Origin: Gammaproteobacteria bacterium
GTDB lineage: Bacteria; Pseudomonadota; Gammaproteobacteria; SMWH01
Direction: 5' to 3'
Assembly: GCA_004357005.1 (NCBI GenBank)
Contig: SMWH01000048.1
Location: 1 to 5,330, forward strand
Length of the DNA stretch: 5,330 nt
Positions 1 to 5,330 of the stretch are shown here, piece by piece. The first letter of the stretch is position 1. Each line of letters opens with the position of its first letter. Below the pieces are notes generated by a model. That model was not told the origin of the DNA and ran no database searches. It saw only the letters and a list, made by a program, of their open reading frames with translations. The translations under genes and the position numbers were made by a program.

Positions 1-1
1 C

Positions 2-463
2 GGCGTGGAAAGCCTGCTGGACTATGATATTTCGTTGATCGGCGAGATTAGCGACGGCAAGGTTGAGCTTTACGTCAAGGTCATCGTGCCGGTCACCAGC
101 CTGTGTCCGTGCTCCAAGGAAATCTCCGATTATGGCGCCCACAACCAGCGCTCACATGTCACGGTAACGGTACGCACACACGGCTTTATCTGGATCGAGG
201 AGCTCATCGATTTGGTGGAAAAGAACGCCTCGAGTGAACTGTACGGGCTGCTCAAGCGACCTGATGAAAAATACGTCACCGAGCGGGCCTACGATAATCC
301 CAGGTTTGTCGAGGACATGGTGCGTGATGTCGCTCTGGTTCTGAACGAAGACGAGCGCGTTGGGGCTTATAGTGTGGAGTCGGAGAACTTCGAATCCATC
401 CACAACCACTCGGCGTACGCGATAGTGGAGAAGGACAAAGACGCCGAAGACGCCGCCGGTTAA
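2..463 (+). CDS. folE2: GTP cyclohydrolase FolE2 (type IB), C-terminal part; start lies outside the window
   Basis: FolE2 converts GTP to 7,8-dihydroneopterin triphosphate, the first step of folate (and, in many bacteria, queuosine-type deazapurine) synthesis, in the cytoplasm. The frame is open from base 2 and ends at TAA 461-463, giving about 153 residues; the family is usually about 260-310 residues, so roughly the N-terminal half is missing to the left. Counting the GTG at base 5 as residue 1, the signature SLCPCSKEIS followed by GAHNQR is at 32-49. Candidate metal ligands are C36, H46, E88 and H133 (in IHNHSAYA), and E103 is the candidate catalytic glutamate. Their spacing matches the ligand spacing I recall for the Neisseria gonorrhoeae enzyme. 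The tail after residue 141 is short and acidic. FolE2 is metal-flexible and in some bacteria replaces or backs up zinc-dependent FolE, sometimes under Zur control; whether that holds here cannot be seen because the promoter is outside the window. Identification is secure. Confidence 0.96.
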   Translation, partial: GVESLLDYDISLIGEISDGKVELYVKVIVPVTSLCPCSKEISDYGAHNQRSHVTVTVRTHGFIWIEELIDLVEKNASSELYGLLKRPDEKYVTERAYDNPRFVEDMVRDVALVLNEDERVGAYSVESENFESIHNHSAYAIVEKDKDAEDAAG

Positions 464-524
464 CGCGGGACCCACATTCCAGCGCTACGCCTGACCCGGA
501 ACGCTGAAGCTTTCATGCTTTGGC

Positions 525-547
525 CCCGGTTGGATCATGCGACCGGG
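525..547 (+). promoter_or_regulatory. Hairpin overlapping the ribosome-binding region of the methyltransferase gene
   Basis: Bases 525-532 (CCCGGTTG) can pair with 540-547 (CGACCGGG): an 8-bp stem, including one T-G wobble (531/541), around a 7-base loop. The 3' arm contains GGG, part of the only purine-rich candidate ribosome-binding sequence (GGGA, 545-548), and ends 5 bases before the ATG at 553. It could reduce or gate translation of the methyltransferase. It could also end folE2 transcription, but only three T's follow (550-552), which is poor for an intrinsic terminator. The pairing is seen directly; the role is inference. Confidence 0.4.
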
Positions 548-552
548 ACTTT

Positions 553-1356
553 ATGCATCCTGCCAGAAAAAAACACATCCGGTACAACCGTGCCAGCGCA
601 GGATTGTGGCGCGATTTCGAAGGGCACCGTGCCCGTGTCATGGATTTGTTGTGTCGCGAGCCAACTTCCGGTGGCGCCCTGTGCGTGCTGGGCGCCGGTA
701 ACTGCAACGATCTGGATCTGTCGCAACTGACAGCACTTTTTGCCGATATTCATCTGGTGGATCTCGACGGGGACGCCATGGATGCGGCGGTAGTTCGTCA
801 GGGCCTGAGCCCGGGCCGCTTCACGCTCCACGGTGATGTGGATCTGAGTGGATTCATGGGTTTGCTGGATGAACAGCCGACCGTCGATACCTGGCGCAAG
901 GCGATCAACGATCTGAACCTGCCGGAGTTGGCCGGACGATTTGATGTGGCCATTTCGGTGTGTGTCCTGTCCCAGATGGGACACACGCTGGCGCCGTTTT
1001 TTGAACATGACCAGGCCGCAGGTCTTGAGTTGCGGGACTGTCTGCGCCGACGTCACATCAACTTGCTGGGGGAACTGCTCAAACCGGGTGGGCGCGCGGT
1101 TCTCGTTGCCGATTTCATGGGTTCCGCCGGCTTTCCCAAACTGAGTCTGTGCGACGACGCCGACTTCGCCGAGGTCGTAGAAGAAGGTCTGACCCGGGAA
1201 CGTTTCTACAAGCAGACCACGCCGGCTCTCCTGCATGAGAGCATCGCCGGACAGCCCGGCGTGGGGAACCTTGAAGCGGAAGCACCCTGGCGCTGGGTCA
1301 TGTGGCCGACCCACTTCGCTGTTTGCGGTTTCAGCTGGCGGCTGGTTCCCGAGTAG
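553..1356 (+). CDS. Class I SAM-dependent methyltransferase, substrate unknown
   Basis: A 267-residue, probably cytoplasmic protein with the Rossmann-like methyltransferase fold. The glycine-rich SAM loop is CVLGAGNCNDLDL (residues 44-56), where strand 1 is followed by G-x-G-N. The acidic residue after strand 2 is in HLVDLDGDAMDA (67-78), with D70 or D72 the likely ribose-binding residue. Strand 4 is FDVAISVCVLSQMGH (130-144), and strand 5 is LLKPGGRAVLVADF (175-188), the usual 'LKPGG' turn. An N-terminal helix with W19, F22 and H25 precedes the fold, and the C-terminal part (about 200-267) is rich in W and F, perhaps a substrate lid. I chose the ATG at 553. A TTG at 520 is the only upstream in-frame alternative (the next upstream codon set is closed by TGA at 505-507) and would add 11 residues of no evident value. 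The ribosome-binding sequence is weak. The gene starts 89 bases after folE2 and ends 86 bases before the cytochrome gene. No substrate can be assigned; a folate link is not supported by the sequence. Confidence 0.82.
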   Translation: MHPARKKHIRYNRASAGLWRDFEGHRARVMDLLCREPTSGGALCVLGAGNCNDLDLSQLTALFADIHLVDLDGDAMDAAVVRQGLSPGRFTLHGDVDLSGFMGLLDEQPTVDTWRKAINDLNLPELAGRFDVAISVCVLSQMGHTLAPFFEHDQAAGLELRDCLRRRHINLLGELLKPGGRAVLVADFMGSAGFPKLSLCDDADFAEVVEEGLTRERFYKQTTPALLHESIAGQPGVGNLEAEAPWRWVMWPTHFAVCGFSWRLVPE

Positions 1357-1428
1357 TCCCCACGGGCCAGCACCCCATTTCAGGGTCTACAGGCTTCATC
1401 CAAAATTGGTTAGACTTCGGCCAGTTTC

Positions 1429-1435
1429 GAGGGAG
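1429..1435 (+). promoter_or_regulatory. Ribosome-binding site of the cytochrome gene
   Basis: GAGGGAG lies 7 bases before the ATG at 1443, with a second purine run (AGGA, 1437-1440) closer in. It is the strongest Shine-Dalgarno sequence in the window. It fixes the start at 1443 and excludes the 47-codon upstream extension to 1302, which would overlap the methyltransferase gene and bury the signal peptide. Confidence 0.75.
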
Positions 1436-1442
1436 TAGGACT

Positions 1443-2135
1443 ATGCGCTCACTGCTGCTTGCTGTTTTGTTGACCATGTTCATGGTGCCCGCGCTGCTTG
1501 CGCAGGACGAACTCGAGGTGCCGGGCGACGGTTCTTTCAAAGAACGTTGCGGCCAGTGCCACATCGAAGATGATCCGGCTGGGCCCGCGTCCACTCAATG
1601 GCTCACCGGTGTTGATCGGCCTCTGGTGGAACTGACAACGGCGCAAAAGGAAAGCGTGCTTCGATTCCTGCAGCACCACGGACCGGACGCGGTAGAGAAA
1701 GTCTCGGTGTCACGCGACCGCGCGTTGTTCGAAGAAAAATGCAATCTTTGTCATACCGCGAACCGTATCTTTGTTGAAACCCTGACGCCTGGTGAGAGAC
1801 GGGACGTTGTGGCCCGCATGCAGCTTCGCGCGCCAGACTGGATGTCACCACGGGAGATGGAAATCATCCTCAACTACCTGGACAAGGGTGCTCCGGGTAC
1901 CGCCCGGCCGGGTGAGGCCGTGTCCGTGTTTACTCCGGCGGAACTGTTTCGGGAGCGTTGTTCCAACTGCCACGAACTCGAAAGGGTTTACCTGCATCTG
2001 GACAAAGGCGAGACGACGCCGGATAGTTGGGCTCTCCTGGTGGCACGGATGCGTGCCAAAGCCCCTGATCTGATCAATGACGAGGAAGGCGCAAAGATAT
2101 TGAACTATATCCGGAGCATGAGACCGGTTCGCTGA
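1443..2135 (+). CDS. Exported triheme c-type cytochrome with repeated heme units
   Basis: A 230-residue periplasmic electron carrier. Residues 1-20 form a Sec signal peptide (MRS, a hydrophobic core, then ALLA before Q21); there is no lipobox cysteine, so it should be soluble. Three covalent heme sites are visible: CGQCH (36-40), CNLCH (100-104) and CSNCH (173-177). The second and third units are clear duplicates: LFEEKCNLCH (95-104) with VARMQLRAP (123-131) and ILNYL (142-146), against LFRERCSNCH (168-177) with VARMRAKAP (200-208) and ILNYI (219-223). M126 and M203 in the shared ARM motif are the likely distal heme ligands, with M134 an alternative in unit two. The first unit keeps the CxxCH and the closing helix (LTTAQKESVLRFL, 64-76) but is shorter and has no methionine between H40 and C100. 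The partner enzyme is unknown; neighbours give no clue. A strong ribosome-binding site precedes it and a terminator follows it, suggesting that it ends its transcription unit. Confidence 0.9.
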   Translation: MRSLLLAVLLTMFMVPALLAQDELEVPGDGSFKERCGQCHIEDDPAGPASTQWLTGVDRPLVELTTAQKESVLRFLQHHGPDAVEKVSVSRDRALFEEKCNLCHTANRIFVETLTPGERRDVVARMQLRAPDWMSPREMEIILNYLDKGAPGTARPGEAVSVFTPAELFRERCSNCHELERVYLHLDKGETTPDSWALLVARMRAKAPDLINDEEGAKILNYIRSMRPVR

Positions 2136-2155
2136 TCTGGATTGCTTTGAACAAC

Positions 2156-2191
2156 AACGGGTCTGGCCGCATGCGCAGCCAGGTCCGTTTT
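2156..2191 (+). terminator. Intrinsic terminator after the cytochrome gene
   Basis: Bases 2156-2167 (AACGGGTCTGGC) pair with 2178-2189 (GCCAGGTCCGTT) to give a 12-bp stem with two central G-T wobbles (2161/2184 and 2162/2183) and a 10-base loop. The 3' arm runs into TTTT at 2188-2191. It begins 21 bases after the cytochrome stop codon. The T-run is short, so termination may be partial, but the stem is the best in the window. It separates the cytochrome gene from the kinase gene. Confidence 0.65.
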
Positions 2192-2240
2192 AGGTTGGCG
2201 CCGACCCGCGAAGGTCGCAGCCCCAAGACAACGGTCAAAC

Positions 2241-3155
2241 ATGCCTGAGAGTGCGCACCGGATTCTCATCGCAGGTTCCCTGACCCGCGATCGGGTCCAT
2301 TTTGCGAAAACGCAGACCGAGCTTAGCGGTGGTGTCGTATGGCACGCGGGTCGAGCGCTCGTGGCGCTTGGTGTGCCGGTCACGGTGGTGACGCGTACTG
2401 CCCCCGGCGACCGCGCATTGTTGAATCCCCTCATCGCAGCCGGTGTCCATGTCGTCTGGGAATCCGCCGGTCGCACGACAACGATGGTTCTGAGATATGA
2501 CCCGGAGAATACCGACAAGCGGACCCTCGATGTGGAAACCCTGGCCGAACCGGTCCGGGCGGAATCACTGAGAGCGGCCCTCGGCGACCGGCTTGAGAAC
2601 CCGGCGGGAAACCGCGGGGATAAGGTGAAGCTCCTGTACCTGGGTCCGGTGCACGAACATGACCTGGGTATCGATTGCATCGGCGTGATCCGCGAGCACC
2701 CTTCGGTTCGCGTGGCGCTGGATGTACAGGGACTGGTGCGGCAACAAAGCGGTTGTCGCCTGGTGCCGGCTCGCAGTCAGGATCTGGACCAGTGGCTGGC
2801 GGTCACCGATGTGCTGAAGGCAAGCGAAGACGAAGCCCGCACCTTGCTGGATGAAACCACGATCCCGACCAACTCGCTGATGCAAGCCCTGGCGGAGGCA
2901 ATGGCGGAGCGAATGCGCGGCCGGGAGGTCGTCATGACCTCCGGCCTGGCGGGCGCCTGGACCTGGCATCACGGGACTGTCAGTCATGCCCCGGCGCAGC
3001 CGGTCCCGGGTGACCCCACCGGGGCCGGAGACCTGTTTTTTGCCACCTATCTCGCCCGGCGAGGCGCCGGAGATCCGTGTGATGCCGCGGCACGCCAGGC
3101 CGCGGCCCATGTGGCGCGCGGGCTCAGCCGGAAAAAAGCCGGTCAGCGCCCATAA
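2241..3155 (+). CDS. PfkB/ribokinase-family carbohydrate (or related small-molecule) kinase
   Basis: A 304-residue cytoplasmic kinase that should transfer phosphate from ATP to a hydroxyl of a sugar, polyol or nucleoside. The PfkB C-terminal signature is DPTGAGDLFFATYLA (258-272), with GAG as the anion hole and D264 the catalytic base. The N-terminal substrate-binding signature is LSGGVVWHAGRALVALG (28-44), followed by the strand VPVTVVTRT (45-53). A TTTMVLRYDPENTDKRTL segment (79-96) probably belongs to the lid over the substrate. ALDVQGLVR (159-167) and KASEDEAR (193-200) recall a PfkB subgroup that includes inositol-kinase-like enzymes; this is a memory-based resemblance. The usual asparagine after the GG pair is replaced by H35 or W34. 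The ATG at 2241 is the most upstream start and lies just before the first strand (RILIAGSLTRD, 7-17). Its ribosome-binding sequence is weak (ACGG, 2231-2234). The length is normal for the family. Substrate unknown. Confidence 0.88.
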   Translation: MPESAHRILIAGSLTRDRVHFAKTQTELSGGVVWHAGRALVALGVPVTVVTRTAPGDRALLNPLIAAGVHVVWESAGRTTTMVLRYDPENTDKRTLDVETLAEPVRAESLRAALGDRLENPAGNRGDKVKLLYLGPVHEHDLGIDCIGVIREHPSVRVALDVQGLVRQQSGCRLVPARSQDLDQWLAVTDVLKASEDEARTLLDETTIPTNSLMQALAEAMAERMRGREVVMTSGLAGAWTWHHGTVSHAPAQPVPGDPTGAGDLFFATYLARRGAGDPCDAAARQAAAHVARGLSRKKAGQRP

Positions 3156-3329
3156 CATCCGGCCCGGTCCAGCGTTAGGCTTACAGGCAACCTTTCCAGC
3201 CCCAAAGTCATCCAAATGAATTGAACGATGCATGGACAGGGGTGTCTTTTGTCACAAGGAAAAGACGTTGGCGCCCCGTAATGTCTGGTGTATGCCATAA
3301 TTTTCGAGGGATTCCGCACGGTCTATGTT
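3156..3329. other. Intergenic region between the kinase and the TolB/TPR gene
   Basis: A 174-base gap, the longest non-coding stretch in the window and less GC-rich in its right half than the flanking genes, so it probably holds the promoter of the TolB/TPR gene. It contains the inverted repeat at 3244-3266 and a CATAAT at 3296-3301 that matches five of six bases of a -10 box. The nearest -35-like sequence, TTGGCG at 3268-3273, is 22 bases away, too far for a standard sigma-70 promoter. No intrinsic terminator for the kinase gene is evident. Confidence 0.4.
3244..3266. repeat. Perfect inverted repeat, possible operator or leader hairpin
   Basis: GTCTTTT (3244-3250) and AAAAGAC (3260-3266) are exact reverse complements around a 9-base spacer. 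Within it, TTGTCACAA (3249-3257) is a second, overlapping inverted repeat with a single central C. No T-run follows on the + strand, so a terminator is unlikely. The site lies 63 bases before the ATG at 3330 and just ahead of the -10-like CATAAT, the position expected for a regulator-binding site. The symmetry is seen; its function is inference. Confidence 0.4.
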
Positions 3330-5330
3330 ATGAGCCTGATCACCCACTTTGACGCTTTTCTGGGCGAGTTGAAGCGACGTCGCATCCTGCGCGTGGCGTT
3401 CTTCTATGTCGCGGTGGCATGGGTTCTGCTCCAACTCTCGGAAATCACCTTCCCGGCTTTCGGTATTCCAGACGCCACGATCCGCGCGCTGGTGATCGGC
3501 CTGATCGTGGGATTCCCCATGGTGATTATCGTTGCCTGGTTCGCCAGCAAGGGTATGCGTGCACGGTCTCCGGATTTGCCGATCTGGTTCGAGTCCGCGG
3601 CGCTGGCCGGCATTCTGGCGCTGGCTCTGGGACTGGCCTGGTTGCTTTACATGCCCGGTGAACCGGATCCCATGGCGCCGATCGCGCGTCAGGTCGACGA
3701 CAAGTCCATCGCCGTGCTTCCGTTTACCAACATGAGCGCAGACGCGGACAACGAGTACTTCAGCGACGGCATCTCCGAAGAACTGCTCAATGTTCTGGCT
3801 CGCATCGAAGGCCTGCAGGTGGCGGCGCGGACGTCGTCGTTTGCCTACAAGGGCACCAGGAAGAGCATCCAGGACGTGGGACGGGAACTGGGTGTACGGA
3901 CGGTCCTGGAGGGCAGCGTGCGCAAGAGCGGCGACAACGTCCGCATCACCGCTCAGCTGGTTAGTGTGTCCGATGGCATGCACCTGTGGTCACAGACTTA
4001 CGACCGCAAGCTCACCGATGTGTTTGCCATCCAGGACGAAATCGCCGCTTCCATCGTTGATGCGTTGAAGGTCGAACTGCTGGGTACGCAGCGAGACGCG
4101 CTTGACGATCACGCCACATCCAACATCGAGGCCTACCAGGCCTATCTGCTGGGGCGTCACCACTGGTACAAGCGCACGGCGGACGATATCGAACTGGCGG
4201 TGCGCTATTTCGAACAGGCTATTGAAGCGGATCCGGAGTATGTGCCGGCTTACACGGGGCTGGCGGATTCCTACCTATTGCTGACCAGCTACGGAAACCT
4301 GACCAACTATGTAGCCCTGCCGAAAGCGGAAGAAGCCATCGCCACGGCCATGGAACTGGATCCGGATCTGTCCGAGGCCCACGCATCGAAAGGGCTGCTC
4401 TACATGCAGTACTCGAAAAATGAGGAAGCCGAAAAGGAATTGCAGCGCGCGCTGGAACTGGATCCGGACAACGCCATGGCGCATTTATGGTATGGCATCG
4501 TTCTGGCGAATCTGGAGCAGGACGAGGCTTCGGTGCGCGAGTATCAACTCGCCTATGCCCTGGAGCCCATGTCCAAACCCATCAATAACAACCTGGCCAA
4601 TGGACTGTTGCAGCGCGGGCGTTATGACCAATCCCGGGTGCACATGGAGCGCATGGTGCGCCTCGATGAACCCAACGTAGGAGCCTGGTTGCGCGGTCTG
4701 GCGCTGACGCATCATTTCGCCGGCAATCTGGCCGAGGCGGTGCAGTGGTACCGGCGGTCGCTGGCGTACAGCCCGGCGAACGAAGACGCCATGGGCGGGC
4801 TATCTGCTGCATACCTGGACCTCGGTGATCTGGAAAACGCGCGGATCTGGGCGGACCGTGCGATCGATCTGGATCCCCTGGATGGCAACGCCATATTCGC
4901 AAGCGTGTTCGTGCGTCTTGCAAGCAATGATTTCGCGAGCATTACGCCGTTCATCGAAGACCGTATGACGATGGAAGGCGACCGTGAAAACCCCATCGCG
5001 TTGGCTGCGGCGGGCGCGGTTGAAATGCAGCTCGGCAATATCGAAGTCGCCCGGGAATACTTCGATGAGTTCAGAAGCCTCTACAGCGGGCGCATCGAAG
5101 TCAACGAATCTTTCCTGTTTCCGGCGCTGGCTGCCGCGAATTTCTATCTGAAGCACGGAGATCCGGAGCGTGCGGAACCGGAGATGGCCCGGGACGCGCT
5201 GGCCAGGGCGCGGGAGAAGATCGAGGAACGATTCGCCAGGGGCTATCACCCGGTCGATCTTTACTATCAACTCGCCGCGATGGAGGCCATCGAGGGTAAC
5301 AACGCCGCGGCGTTGAATGCGTTGCGTGAA
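3330..5330 (+). CDS. Membrane-anchored TolB-like domain/TPR protein, C-terminus beyond the window
   Basis: The frame is open for 667 residues with no stop before the right edge. An N-terminal basic segment (ELKRRRILR, 13-21) is followed by three predicted membrane helices, at about 20-38, 51-71 and 88-108. The basic loop between helices two and three (K74 to R79) and the positive-inside rule place the rest in the periplasm. Residues 125-247 form a TolB-like (FlgO/COG5616-type) domain: KSIAVLPFTNMS, then EYFSDGISEELLNVLA, AARTSSFAYKG, LEGSVRKSG, RITAQLVSVSDGMHLWS and VFAIQDEIAASIVDALK. About seven TPR units follow between roughly 268 and 517, with ALELDPDNA- and AIDLDPLDG-type ends, and further helical repeats to the edge. 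Such proteins are often labelled 'adenylate cyclase' by transfer, but no cyclase catalytic domain is visible; a scaffold or sensor role is inference. The ATG at 3330 fits the family's usual N-terminus; GAGGGA at 3306-3311 is 18 bases upstream, too far for a normal ribosome-binding site. Confidence 0.88.
   Translation, partial: MSLITHFDAFLGELKRRRILRVAFFYVAVAWVLLQLSEITFPAFGIPDATIRALVIGLIVGFPMVIIVAWFASKGMRARSPDLPIWFESAALAGILALALGLAWLLYMPGEPDPMAPIARQVDDKSIAVLPFTNMSADADNEYFSDGISEELLNVLARIEGLQVAARTSSFAYKGTRKSIQDVGRELGVRTVLEGSVRKSGDNVRITAQLVSVSDGMHLWSQTYDRKLTDVFAIQDEIAASIVDALKVELLGTQRDALDDHATSNIEAYQAYLLGRHHWYKRTADDIELAVRYFEQAIEADPEYVPAYTGLADSYLLLTSYGNLTNYVALPKAEEAIATAMELDPDLSEAHASKGLLYMQYSKNEEAEKELQRALELDPDNAMAHLWYGIVLANLEQDEASVREYQLAYALEPMSKPINNNLANGLLQRGRYDQSRVHMERMVRLDEPNVGAWLRGLALTHHFAGNLAEAVQWYRRSLAYSPANEDAMGGLSAAYLDLGDLENARIWADRAIDLDPLDGNAIFASVFVRLASNDFASITPFIEDRMTMEGDRENPIALAAAGAVEMQLGNIEVAREYFDEFRSLYSGRIEVNESFLFPALAAANFYLKHGDPERAEPEMARDALARAREKIEERFARGYHPVDLYYQLAAMEAIEGNNAAALNALRE

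Noticed and set aside
515..730. Short + strand frame starting with ATG at 515
   Set aside because: It is out of frame with the methyltransferase, overlaps its first 59 codons and shows no motif.
535..1314. Open frame of 259 codons on the - strand across the methyltransferase gene
   Set aside because: It is the antisense shadow of a GC-rich gene. Its translation has no recognisable motif, while the + strand has all the methyltransferase motifs.
1385..1415. GTCTA/TAGAC inverted repeat before the cytochrome gene
   Set aside because: The arms are only 5 bases, 21 bases apart, with no promoter elements positioned around them.
1302..1442. Upstream extension of the cytochrome frame by 47 codons
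   Set aside because: It would overlap the methyltransferase gene and place the signal peptide internally. The strong GAGGGAG supports the ATG at 1443.
2202..2217. Small hairpin CGACC/GGTCG before the kinase gene
   Set aside because: It is only 5 bp with a 6-base loop in GC-rich DNA, with no T-run; expected by chance.
3138..3163. GCCGG/CCGGC pairing across the kinase stop codon as a terminator
   Set aside because: The stem is 5 bp with a 16-base loop and no T-run follows.
2565..3233. Open frame of 222 codons on the - strand across the kinase gene
   Set aside because: It lies opposite the PfkB signatures and has low-complexity, arginine/glycine/histidine-rich content typical of antisense frames.
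3252..3983. Open frame of 243 codons on the - strand, reaching into the intergenic gap
   Set aside because: It covers the membrane and TolB-like region of the + strand gene. Its product is rich in H, Q and R without domain features, as expected of a shadow frame.
4200..4480. Repeated GGATCCGGA-like DNA words within the TPR region
   Set aside because: They encode the recurring Asp-Pro turn that ends TPR units, so they are explained by the protein repeat rather than by a DNA element.
1..5330. The five genes as one new functional system
   Set aside because: They have no shared pathway, different cell compartments, a terminator in the middle and a large gap before the last gene; simple neighbourhood is the better reading.

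Overview
The window looks like a piece of chromosome from a GC-rich, Gram-negative proteobacterium. It carries five protein genes, all on the + strand and densely packed. The envelope biology (an exported multiheme cytochrome, and a membrane-anchored TolB-like/TPR protein of a type I associate with marine and soil Gammaproteobacteria such as Woeseiales, Wenzhouxiangella or Steroidobacter-like lineages) suggests a gammaproteobacterium. That placement is inference from protein style, not from a marker gene.

Layout: (1) Positions 2-463 hold the C-terminal half of FolE2, the type IB GTP cyclohydrolase, with its metal ligands and catalytic glutamate intact; its start lies before the window. (2) Positions 553-1356 encode a class I SAM-dependent methyltransferase of unknown substrate. 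Its start codon sits directly behind a hairpin. (3) Positions 1443-2135 encode an exported triheme c-type cytochrome built from repeated units, followed by a good intrinsic terminator at 2156-2191. (4) Positions 2241-3155 encode a PfkB/ribokinase-family small-molecule kinase. (5) A 174-base gap contains an inverted repeat at 3244-3266. (6) From 3330 to the right edge runs a long open frame (at least 667 residues) with three membrane helices, a TolB-like domain and about seven TPR units; its stop codon lies beyond the window.

The genes do not form an obvious single pathway. FolE2 feeds tetrahydrofolate and/or deazapurine synthesis in the cytoplasm, the methyltransferase and kinase are cytoplasmic enzymes of unknown substrate, and the cytochrome and the TPR protein act in the periplasm. 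The terminator after the cytochrome splits the row into at least two transcription units. I see no mobile element, CRISPR array, tRNA, rRNA or defence/toxin system, and no strong case for a new multi-gene system. The points most worth a second look are the first heme unit of the cytochrome, which lacks an axial methionine, the hairpin at the methyltransferase start, the altered substrate-site motif in the kinase, and the promoter-region inverted repeat ahead of the TolB/TPR gene.
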